From positions 1 to 6,098 of the forward strand of contig DATMFB010000292.1 in the NCBI GenBank assembly GCA_035556395.1: a stretch of DNA of 6,098 nucleotides, given 5' to 3'. This document shows positions 1 through 5,028 of the stretch, piece by piece (within the stretch, counting starts at the first letter, position 1; the number at the start of each line of letters is the position of its first letter). This DNA comes from 73-13 sp035556395. GTDB lineage: Bacteria; Actinomycetota; Actinomycetes; Actinomycetales; Microbacteriaceae. Under the pieces are notes generated by a model. That model saw nothing but the letters and a program-made list of their open reading frames with translations, had not been told where the DNA came from and made no database searches. Position numbers and translations under genes: made by a program.

Positions 1-174
1 CCGGTGCTCGGGCTCGTGCTCAAAGACGCGAAGGCGGGCTTCGTCGCGCTCACCGTCCTGGCTCCCGCCGAGCTGGTCGCGCGCCTCGACGAGCGCGCCG
101 CGGCCGAGGGCTCGACCCGCGCGGCCGTCGCCGAGGCGGCACTCGCCCGCGGTCTCGACGAGCCGGGACGGTAG
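1..174 (+). CDS. C-terminal end of a gene; ribbon-helix-helix-like tail
   Basis: The first reading frame is open from the window edge to a TAG at 172-174, giving the last 57 residues of a protein whose start lies outside the window. Only 4 of the 57 codons end in A or T, matching the strong G/C-ending bias of the flanking genes, so this is very probably the real coding frame. From about residue 14 the sequence follows the ribbon-helix-helix pattern of CopG/Arc-type DNA-binding or antitoxin proteins: a short strand (FVALTVLAPAEL), a first helix (LVARLDERAAAEG), a G-S-T-R turn and a second helix (AAVAEAALARGL). The fold call is by pattern only; the partner, operator and full length cannot be seen. 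A short unrelated helical tail is the alternative. The next gene on the same strand starts 75 bases later. Confidence 0.6.
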   Translation, partial: PVLGLVLKDAKAGFVALTVLAPAELVARLDERAAAEGSTRAAVAEAALARGLDEPGR

Positions 175-200
175 CGGCGAGCGGTCCTGCCCGCGTCGAC

Positions 201-206
201 TAGGGT
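201..206 (+). promoter_or_regulatory. Possible -10 element of the first alcohol dehydrogenase
   Basis: TAGGGT matches the TANNNT form of actinobacterial -10 boxes. It lies in the 75-base gap after the upstream gene, 43 bases before the chosen ATG, so transcription would begin near position 213 and give a short leader carrying the ribosome site. No convincing -35 hexamer is visible 16-19 bases upstream, so this is weak. If it is right, the in-frame GTG at 220 would lie almost at the transcript start. Confidence 0.25.
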
Positions 207-234
207 CGAATCCGGCCCCGTGCGGGCACTCGAC

Positions 235-241
235 GGAGAGG
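235..241 (+). promoter_or_regulatory. Ribosome binding site deciding the start of the first alcohol dehydrogenase
   Basis: GGAGAGG lies 8 bases before the ATG at 250, a good Shine-Dalgarno distance. It falls inside the longer open frame that begins with GTG at 220, so it argues for the ATG at 250 over that GTG. The second ATG at 259 would be 17 bases away. Confidence 0.6.
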
Positions 242-249
242 ATCTCGAT

Positions 250-1374
250 ATGTCCACCATGCGCGCAGCCGTCCTCGAGACGACCGGTCTCGACTTCTCG
301 GTGCAGGAGCTGCAGCTCCCCGAGCCGCGTGCCGGCGAGGTGCGCATCAAGGTCGTCGCCTGCGGCGTGTGCCACACGGATCTCCACGTCATGAAGGGCG
401 AGGTCGTCTTCCCGCAGCCCGGCGTGCTCGGACACGAGGTCTCCGGCATCGTCGACGCGATCGGGCAGGGCGTGACGAACGTCGCGGTGGGCGATCGGGT
501 CGTCAGCGCGTTCATCATGCCGTGCGGCAAGTGCCGCCACTGCGTGCGCGGGCTCGAGGACATCTGCGAGCAGTTCTTCGCGTTCAACCGTCTCAAGGGC
601 CAGCTCTACGACGGGGAGACCCGACTGTTCCGCCCGGACGGCACGCCCGTCGCCATGTATTCCATGGCCGGCATGGCCGAGTACTCGATCGTGCCGGACA
701 CCGACGTCTTCATCGTCCCCGACGAGCTCCCGCTCGCGGACGCGGCGATCCTCGGCTGCAGCGTCTTCACGGCGGTCGGCGCGGTGCGCAACGTCGCGGA
801 GATCCGCACCGGCGACACGGTCGCCGTCGTCGCGGTGGGCGGCGTCGGCCTGAACCTCGTCCAGGTCGCACGCGCGTTCGGCGCGGAGAAGGTCATCGCG
901 ATCGACATCGCGCCCGACAAGCTCGAGCTCGCGCGCCGACTCGGCGCGACCCACATCGTCAACTCGCTCGAGACCGACCCGGTCGCCGCGGTGCGCGAGA
1001 TCACCGGTGGGCGCGGCGTCGATGTCGCGTTCGAGGCGCTCGGCGCGGCGAAGACGGTGGAGAACGCGATCGCGATGGTCGACGACGGGGGAGCGGTCGT
1101 CCTCGTCGGCATCGCGCCGGCGGGCGTGACCGCCGGCCTCAACATCGCGCACGTCGTGCGTCGCAAGATCCGGATCCTCGGCTCCTACGGTGCGCGGGCG
1201 CGGACCGACATGCCGATCGTGCTGCAGCTCGCGGCCGAGGGCAAGATCAAGGTCGGCGACCTGATCTCCGAGCGCTACGGGCTGGATGACGCCGACACGG
1301 CGTTCCAGCGCCTGGCCCGCGGTGAGGTCCTCGGTCGAGCGGTCGTCGAGCCGGCTCGGATCACCGCTCCCTGA
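250..1374 (+). CDS. Zinc-dependent alcohol dehydrogenase, MDR superfamily
   Basis: This is a 374-residue cytosolic oxidoreductase, expected to interconvert an alcohol and an aldehyde or ketone with NAD(H). The N-terminal GroES-like domain carries the catalytic zinc ligands C41 (in GVCHTD, with T43 as proton-relay residue), H62-E63 (in GHE) and C170. The structural-zinc lobe has C92, C95, C98 and C106. The Rossmann domain runs from about residue 190; D219 at the end of its second strand favours NAD over NADP. The nucleotide loop reads A-V-G-G-V-G at 195-200, so the first glycine of the usual GxGxxG is alanine. Length is normal for the family. The ATG at 250 is chosen for its Shine-Dalgarno site; a GTG at 220 would add ten residues of poor quality. 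Its end overlaps the opposing transporter gene by 14 bases, and its stop codon lies inside an interspersed repeat. Substrate is unknown. Family call is firm. Confidence 0.93.
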   Translation: MSTMRAAVLETTGLDFSVQELQLPEPRAGEVRIKVVACGVCHTDLHVMKGEVVFPQPGVLGHEVSGIVDAIGQGVTNVAVGDRVVSAFIMPCGKCRHCVRGLEDICEQFFAFNRLKGQLYDGETRLFRPDGTPVAMYSMAGMAEYSIVPDTDVFIVPDELPLADAAILGCSVFTAVGAVRNVAEIRTGDTVAVVAVGGVGLNLVQVARAFGAEKVIAIDIAPDKLELARRLGATHIVNSLETDPVAAVREITGGRGVDVAFEALGAAKTVENAIAMVDDGGAVVLVGIAPAGVTAGLNIAHVVRRKIRILGSYGARARTDMPIVLQLAAEGKIKVGDLISERYGLDDADTAFQRLARGEVLGRAVVEPARITAP

Positions 1375-2284
1375 GCGAGCCCGCAGGGCGAGTCGAAGGG
1401 CGCCGCCCCGGCACCGTGCCGAGCAGGACGCCGCCGATGATGACGAGTCCGCCGAAGATCTCCCACCCGCCGACGGTCCCGCCGATGATGAGCGTGAGGC
1501 AGACGGTGAAGAACGGGTTGAGGTTGAGCAGGATGCCCGCGACGGCGGGCTGCAGCGTGCGCAGCGCGAATGTCCAGAAGTACATCGCGAGCGCCGAGCC
1601 GATGAACGCGATGTAGCCGACACCGACCCAGGTCGCGGTGTCCTCGGGCAGCTTCAGGCCGGTGAACGAGACGATGACGCCGAGCACGATGGTCGCGAGG
1701 AGCGCCTGGACCGCGGCCGACGTGATGACGGGGATGCCGGCCTGGATTCGGCCGACGATCGTGTAGATCGCCCAGCAGATCGTCGCGAGGATGACCCAGA
1801 GGTCGCCCGGGTTCACCCCTACCGTGAGCAGCGTCTCCCACGAGCCCTGCGTCACGACGAGCACGACGCCGACGAGCGAGATCGCGAGACCCACGATCAT
1901 CCGCCAGCCGATCCGCTGGCGCAGCAGCAGCGCTGCGGCGACGGCGATGAGGACGGGACCCGATGCGCCGATGAGCGCGCTGTTGACGGGGCTCGTCTGG
2001 CGAAGCCCCTCGAGCATCAGGATCGAGAATCCGACCATGCCGAGACATCCGAGCAGCAGCAGCTTCGGCCACTGGCGGAAGACCGCACGCCAGTCAGGCC
2101 GCTCGACGAGCTGCGCGATGATGAGCAGCAGGATCGCCGCGGGACCCCAGCGCAGGAAGGTCAGCGAGATCGGGTCGATCGTCTCGACGACACCGTCCCC
2201 GACGATGTAGATACCGGCCCAGGAGAGCGTCGTGCCGGCGAGGGCCGCGATGGCGAGGGTCCTCGAACCACCGGCGCTGCTCAC
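1361..2284 (-). CDS. EamA-family (DMT superfamily) membrane transporter
   Basis: This 307-residue integral membrane protein looks like a drug/metabolite-superfamily exporter of the RhaT/YdcZ-like EamA type. Hydrophobic segments near 10-29, 40-59, 73-92, 99-120, 126-145, 160-178, 186-206, 217-238, 245-266 and 273-292 give ten helices, the classic two five-helix EamA repeats. Family hallmarks are the ISLTFLRWGPAAILLL segment in helix 2 and the PVNSALIGASGPVLIA and LQPAVAGILLNLNPFFT stretches in equivalent places of the two halves. The start is a GTG with no Shine-Dalgarno site but a TAGCGT box six bases upstream, which suggests a leaderless message. The last 14 residues (RRPSTRPAGSLRER) are encoded by an interspersed repeat and are probably dispensable cytosolic tail. 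The substrate cannot be predicted; amino acids, metabolites or drugs are all possible. It is divergent from the second dehydrogenase operon and convergent with the first. Confidence 0.92.
   Translation of the reverse strand: MSSAGGSRTLAIAALAGTTLSWAGIYIVGDGVVETIDPISLTFLRWGPAAILLLIIAQLVERPDWRAVFRQWPKLLLLGCLGMVGFSILMLEGLRQTSPVNSALIGASGPVLIAVAAALLLRQRIGWRMIVGLAISLVGVVLVVTQGSWETLLTVGVNPGDLWVILATICWAIYTIVGRIQAGIPVITSAAVQALLATIVLGVIVSFTGLKLPEDTATWVGVGYIAFIGSALAMYFWTFALRTLQPAVAGILLNLNPFFTVCLTLIIGGTVGGWEIFGGLVIIGGVLLGTVPGRRPSTRPAGSLRER
1366..1404 (+). repeat. Interspersed repeat, copy A, at a convergent gene junction
   Basis: This 39-bp element has a left arm GCTCCCTGAGCGAGC (1366-1380) and a right arm CGAGTCGAAGGGCGCC (1389-1404). 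Both arms are identical to those of a second copy inside valS (5616-5652, opposite strand). The centre differs, but both copies can fold a small hairpin there: GCCC-GCA-GGGC here, GCC-GAA-GGC in the other. The element contains the last two sense codons and the TGA of the dehydrogenase on one strand, and the last 14 codons of the transporter on the other. A CCCTGAGC...TCGAAGGG palindrome-like repeat is, from memory, common in Microbacteriaceae; I could not check it here. A role as a bidirectional terminator is possible but unproven, since no U-tract follows. Confidence 0.75.
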
Positions 2285-2290
2285 GGATTC

Positions 2291-2296
2291 ACGCTA
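2291..2296 (-). promoter_or_regulatory. -10 element for a leaderless transporter transcript
   Basis: On the minus strand this reads TAGCGT, followed by six bases and then the GTG start at 2284-2282. That is the spacing expected when transcription begins at the start codon itself, as is common in actinobacteria. A CCGACT hexamer 18 bases upstream is a poor -35 match. The absence of any purine-rich ribosome site before the GTG fits the same reading. Confidence 0.45.
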
Positions 2297-2332
2297 CGGC
2301 ACTTCGCGAAGGCGAGTCGGCAGGTCGCACGC

Positions 2333-2352
2333 CATGCTGGTTGCTCAGCATG
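2333..2352. promoter_or_regulatory. Inverted repeat, candidate operator 1
   Basis: CATGCTG (2333-2339) and CAGCATG (2346-2352) are perfect 7-bp inverted arms around a 6-base centre. The site lies about 77-96 bases before the dehydrogenase ATG and 49-68 bases before the transporter GTG, a place suited to a dimeric regulator of either gene. There is no U-tract, so a terminator is unlikely. Confidence 0.4.
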
Positions 2353-2359
2353 CCGCCGG

Positions 2360-2379
2360 TCGGATCCATCACCATCCGA
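2360..2379. promoter_or_regulatory. Inverted repeat, candidate operator 2
   Basis: TCGGAT (2360-2365) and ATCCGA (2374-2379) are perfect 6-bp inverted arms around an 8-base centre. The site ends 15 bases before the TAGCCT -10 candidate of the dehydrogenase operon, so it would cover the -35 region, the position of a repressor or class II activator site. Arm sequence differs from the neighbouring inverted repeat, so if both are real they probably bind different proteins. Confidence 0.35.
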
Positions 2380-2394
2380 GCGGCATACCGCAAC

Positions 2395-2400
2395 TAGCCT
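2395..2400 (+). promoter_or_regulatory. Possible -10 element of the dehydrogenase-SDR operon
   Basis: TAGCCT fits TANNNT and lies 28 bases before the ATG at 2429, giving a leader of about 20 bases that just contains the ribosome site. No good -35 is seen at the right distance; the region is instead occupied by an inverted repeat, which would fit activator-dependent expression. Confidence 0.35.
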
Positions 2401-2416
2401 GTATCGGGCGTCGAAG

Positions 2417-2421
2417 AGGAG
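2417..2421 (+). promoter_or_regulatory. Ribosome binding site of the second alcohol dehydrogenase
   Basis: AGGAG within AAGAGGAGAT lies 7 bases before the ATG at 2429, a strong and well-placed Shine-Dalgarno sequence that fixes the start. Confidence 0.75.
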
Positions 2422-2428
2422 ATAACTG

Positions 2429-3523
2429 ATGCGTGCGGCAGTACTGATGAAGACGGGAGAACCCCTCGAGTTCCTCGAGGTTGATCTCGATGAGCCCCAG
2501 GGGGCCGAAGTCGTCGTGGAGGTCCGCGCGAGCGGCATTTGCCACAGTGATATTGCGGCGTGCACGGTGGTCGAGCACCCTGATCCGCTCATCCCTGGTC
2601 ACGAGGTCGCGGGTGTCGTGACCGCGATCGGCCCGGATGTGCGCTCGGTCAAGGTCGGCGATCACGTCGTCGCGTGTGAGATCCGAAGCTGCGGGCACTG
2701 CGACGACTGCATTCGCGGTCGTTCCTACATGTGCACGAGGGTGGAAGAGACTGAGCGACCGGAGAGTGCCGCGCCCCGTGCCAGCATGAGCGGCCGCACT
2801 GTGACGGCGTTCTCTCATATCGGCGGGTTCGCGCCGGCCATCATGCTCCACGAGAACAACCTCGTCGTCATCGCCGACGACATCCCGTTCGACATCGCGG
2901 CGGTGATGGGTTGCGGGGTCGTCACCGGCGCCGGTGCTGCGATCAATGCCGCGGAAGTCCGCGTCGGCGACACGGTCGCGGTGATCGGCTGCGGCGGGGT
3001 CGGCCTGTCGGTCATCGCTGGGGCGGCGATCGCCGGTGCGCGGCGCGTCATCGCAATCGACGTCGTGCCGGAGAAGCTCGAACTCGCGCGTGCATTCGGT
3101 GCGACCGATGTCATTGACGCGCGTGCCGTCGATCCGGTTGAGGCCGTGCGGGCGCTCACGGACGGCGTCGGCGTGCTGCACGCCTTCGAATGCGTCGGCG
3201 GCAAGGCGACGGCATTCCAGGCATTGGAACTCACGCGAGCCGTCGGGCACACTCACCTGATCGGTATTCAGCCGCCGGATCGGGTGTTTGAGCTGCGACC
3301 GTTCTCCGACCTCTTGATGCCGAAGAAGAACATCAGGACGGTCTACATGGGGTCGTCGACGTTCCGCTATGACATCCCGCTCTATCTCGACTTCTGGCGA
3401 CAGGGTCGCTTCCCGCTGGATCTGCTCGTCGGCCGCCGCATCAGCCTGAGCGAGGTCAACGATGCCTTCGCCGCCGTCGGGAACGACGGCGTGGCACGGA
3501 CCGTCATCACGTCATTCGATTAA
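2429..3523 (+). CDS. Zinc-dependent alcohol dehydrogenase, MDR superfamily, class III/NDMA-like group
   Basis: This is a 364-residue cytosolic NAD-linked alcohol/aldehyde oxidoreductase. Catalytic zinc ligands are C38 (GICHSD, S40 as proton relay), H58-E59 (GHE) and C162 (MGCGVVTGAG). Structural zinc is held by C88, C91, C94 and C102. The cofactor loop GCGGVG is at 187-192, and D211 at the end of the next strand favours NAD. The MGCGVVTGAGAAINAAEV segment and the C-terminal GSS-x-RYDIPLYLDFWRQG region resemble the class III and NDMA-dependent alcohol dehydrogenase group; that subgroup is an inference. It is the first gene of an operon with the SDR, which starts 14 bases downstream. It is paralogous to the dehydrogenase at 250-1374 but less G/C-biased: 17 of its first 60 codons end in A or T, against 4. 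This suggests separate origin. Substrate unknown. Confidence 0.93.
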   Translation: MRAAVLMKTGEPLEFLEVDLDEPQGAEVVVEVRASGICHSDIAACTVVEHPDPLIPGHEVAGVVTAIGPDVRSVKVGDHVVACEIRSCGHCDDCIRGRSYMCTRVEETERPESAAPRASMSGRTVTAFSHIGGFAPAIMLHENNLVVIADDIPFDIAAVMGCGVVTGAGAAINAAEVRVGDTVAVIGCGGVGLSVIAGAAIAGARRVIAIDVVPEKLELARAFGATDVIDARAVDPVEAVRALTDGVGVLHAFECVGGKATAFQALELTRAVGHTHLIGIQPPDRVFELRPFSDLLMPKKNIRTVYMGSSTFRYDIPLYLDFWRQGRFPLDLLVGRRISLSEVNDAFAAVGNDGVARTVITSFD

Positions 3524-3533
3524 GGACTGGGGA
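3522..3533 (+). promoter_or_regulatory. Ribosome binding site of the SDR gene
   Basis: AAGGA (3522-3526) overlaps the upstream stop codon and GGGGA (3529-3533) lies 4 bases before the ATG at 3538. The two purine stretches are each slightly off the ideal distance but together support this start and reading through from the upstream gene. Confidence 0.5.
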
Positions 3534-3537
3534 CTCA

Positions 3538-4317
3538 ATGGAGCACATCGATCGATCGCGTCTGTTTGCGGACCAGCAAGTGGTTGCGATCACCGGCGGC
3601 GCATCAGGCATCGGAGCGGCGACGGCGCGTCTGTTCGCTGCGGAAGGCGTGCGAGTCGTCATCGGCGATCTCATCGAACCGGCTGGTCAGGCGCTCGTCG
3701 CTGAGCTCGCATCGTTCGGCGCAGAAGCCGTATTCGTTCGTTGCGATGTCGCGGACGTGACCGCCGGGACGACGCTCGTCGGCGCCGCGCTCGACGCGTT
3801 TGGTCGCCTCGATATTGCTGTGAACAACGCCGGGATCCAGGCAGCGGGAGACCCCGGTGCGCCGGTGTCGCGCGAGGACTTCGAGCGCGTGCTGCGAGTG
3901 AACCTGGTCGGCATGTGGTCGTGCATGGCCGCAGAGCTCGAGCACTTCGAACGCTCGGGGGGAGGTGCAATCGTCAATACCGCCTCGGTCGCGAGCCTCG
4001 TCACGGCGCCATCGTCGCCTGCCTATACGGCGTCGAAGCACGGAGTTGTCGGATTGACGAAGTCGGCGGCGCTTGACTACGCACGTAAGGGCATCCGCGT
4101 CAACGCCGTCGCGCCCGGGATGACATTGACCCCGATGGTCGAGGCGCTCGCTGTGCGCGACCCCGAGACGACAGCGATGCTGACGGCAGGGATCCCGATC
4201 GGTCGGGCTGCGTCGAGCACGGAAATCGCTGAGGCGATCGTCTGGCTCGCCTCAAGCCGAGCGAGCTATGTCGTCGGTCACACCCTCGTCGTGGATGGCG
4301 GGGTCACGATCGTCTGA
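3538..4317 (+). CDS. Classical short-chain dehydrogenase/reductase (SDR)
   Basis: This is a 259-residue cytosolic NAD(P)-dependent oxidoreductase of the classical SDR type, probably a homotetramer as is usual for the family. The cofactor motif TGGASGIG is at 19-26; D44 at the end of the second strand points to NAD. Other family motifs are D70 (cofactor adenine pocket), NNAG at 96-99, and the catalytic tetrad N122, S150, Y163 and K167 (YTASK). Then come VAPGMTLTPM at 192-201 and a C-terminal VVGHTLVVDGG. Nothing is missing. It is the second gene of the operon, 14 bases behind the zinc dehydrogenase, so the two likely act on linked alcohol/carbonyl steps; which substrate cannot be read from sequence. 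Nineteen of its first 60 codons end in A or T, sharing the milder bias of its partner and unlike the neighbours. FabG-like ketoacyl reductase is an alternative, but the operon gives no support for that. Confidence 0.93.
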   Translation: MEHIDRSRLFADQQVVAITGGASGIGAATARLFAAEGVRVVIGDLIEPAGQALVAELASFGAEAVFVRCDVADVTAGTTLVGAALDAFGRLDIAVNNAGIQAAGDPGAPVSREDFERVLRVNLVGMWSCMAAELEHFERSGGGAIVNTASVASLVTAPSSPAYTASKHGVVGLTKSAALDYARKGIRVNAVAPGMTLTPMVEALAVRDPETTAMLTAGIPIGRAASSTEIAEAIVWLASSRASYVVGHTLVVDGGVTIV

Positions 4318-4351
4318 GTGACGCCAGGCCTCGTGAGCGCGCGAATCACTC
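4316..4351. repeat. Inverted repeat spanning a convergent gene junction
   Basis: GAGTGA (4316-4321) overlaps the SDR stop codon and TCACTC (4346-4351) overlaps the stop of the opposing small gene, with 24 bases between. The 28-base gap between the two stops has no U-tract and no strong compact hairpin. It might form a weak two-way termination structure, or simply reflect both genes ending in TGA. Confidence 0.25.
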
Positions 4352-4582
4352 GGCGGGCGGGCGGATCGAGGCGGTGCCATCGTGCTCCTCGCGCACGATC
4401 GTGCCGTCGTCGAGCTCGGCGACCGGACGCCGTTCGAGCCAGGTGAGCGTCCAGCGCCAGCCGGCCGCGTCGATCCCGTCCGCCTCGAGCTCGGCCTCCA
4501 CGCGCGCGATCGCGCGGAGCATCGCCTCGGAGAGCGACTCGGGCGGCTCCGCGCCGACGTCCCAACGTGTCCCCAACTGCAT
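4346..4582 (-). CDS. Small conserved-looking protein of unknown function, 78 residues
   Basis: I do not recognise this gene with certainty. It encodes 78 residues, acidic overall, with no cysteine, no signal peptide and no membrane segment. A short N-terminal strand-like part (MQLGTRWDVG) is followed by a helix at about 17-36 (SLSEAMLRAIARVEAELEAD), a Trp-rich stretch (WRWTLTWLERRP) and a strand-rich acidic end. The start is fixed by context: its ATG shares one base with the TGA of the GNAT gene (TGATG), the mark of translational coupling, with a weak GTGAGG ribosome site 5 bases upstream. The same frame stays open far upstream, but that part is antisense-style shadow of the neighbouring real genes in another frame. 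As last gene of the valS operon it is co-expressed with housekeeping functions. Codon bias matches valS and GNAT. Confidence 0.78.
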   Translation of the reverse strand: MQLGTRWDVGAEPPESLSEAMLRAIARVEAELEADGIDAAGWRWTLTWLERRPVAELDDGTIVREEHDGTASIRPPAE

Positions 4583-5028
4583 CAGAGCCTCACTTCGTAG
4601 GTGATCCAGCTCGTCCGCGCCGCGATGCGGTCGTAGAGGCGCTGGGCGCGCTCGTTGTCCTGCGCAGTGATCCAGCGCAGCACGCCGCCGGGTGCCGTCG
4701 CGCGGGCGAGCTCGGCGATCCGCTCGATGAGCGCCGTCGCGATGCCGCCGCCACGGACCTCGGGGTCGACGAACAGGTCGTCGAGGTACCAGTCGCGGTG
4801 GCCGCTGAAGGTGTCGGGGTGCGAGCGGTAGTGCGCGAGCCCGACGACGCGGCCGTCCCGCTCGGCGACGAGCGCGTCGATCCCGGAGGCGTGCCCGACC
4901 AACTGCGTCCACACCCGCTCGAGCACGTCGTCGGTGAACGTCGTCCCGTAGAACTCCCCGTAGGCGGTGAAGAGTCCGCGCCAGGCCTCGGCGTCGCGCG
5001 GCTCGACCGGCCGGATCGCCGCGCTCAT
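4582..5028 (-). CDS. GNAT-family N-acetyltransferase
   Basis: This is a 148-residue acetyl-CoA-dependent N-acetyltransferase of the GCN5-related fold, cytosolic, acceptor unknown. The first strand and helix (IRPVEPRDAEAWRGLF) are typical. Motif A, the acetyl-CoA pyrophosphate loop, is LFVDPEVRGGGIATALI with R92-G-G-G-I-A97, and motif B has N125 and Y132 in NERAQRLYDRI. Length is normal for a single GNAT domain. The start is well supported: GGAGGAG (minus strand, 5043-5037) lies 8 bases before the ATG, inside the end of valS, and the ATG overlaps the valS stop as ATGA. The stop in turn overlaps the next ATG by one base. The third position is almost always G or C (1 of the first 60 codons ends in A/T). 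The target could be a small molecule, a peptide or an antibiotic; nothing in the window decides. Confidence 0.93.
   Translation of the reverse strand: MSAAIRPVEPRDAEAWRGLFTAYGEFYGTTFTDDVLERVWTQLVGHASGIDALVAERDGRVVGLAHYRSHPDTFSGHRDWYLDDLFVDPEVRGGGIATALIERIAELARATAPGGVLRWITAQDNERAQRLYDRIAARTSWITYEVRL

Larger units (their letters stand above)
2285..2428. promoter_or_regulatory. Divergent promoter region between transporter and second dehydrogenase operon
   Basis: This is the only sizeable non-coding stretch in the window, 144 bases between divergent starts. It holds a -10-like TAGCGT for the transporter, a -10-like TAGCCT and a good ribosome site for the dehydrogenase operon, two inverted repeats that could be operators, and a short stretch matching part of the interspersed repeat. 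No riboswitch-like structure was recognised. No regulator gene lies beside it, so any controlling protein must be encoded elsewhere. Confidence 0.7.

Noticed and set aside
220..249. GTG at 220 as start of the first dehydrogenase
   Set aside because: The ten extra residues do not resemble the family N-terminus, and a ribosome site for the ATG at 250 lies inside them.
1286..2425. 379-codon open frame on the plus strand across the transporter gene
   Set aside because: Its product is a low-complexity Arg/Asp/Glu-rich string typical of antisense reading of a high-GC gene, and the minus-strand frame gives a clean ten-helix transporter.
2369..3256. 295-codon open frame on the minus strand across the second dehydrogenase
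   Set aside because: The opposite strand encodes an intact zinc dehydrogenase with every metal ligand; this frame yields Arg/Asp/His-rich sequence with no motif.
4318..4345. Rho-independent terminator between the SDR and the small gene
   Set aside because: No compact GC hairpin followed by a T-run is present on either strand; only a wide 6-bp inverted repeat is seen.
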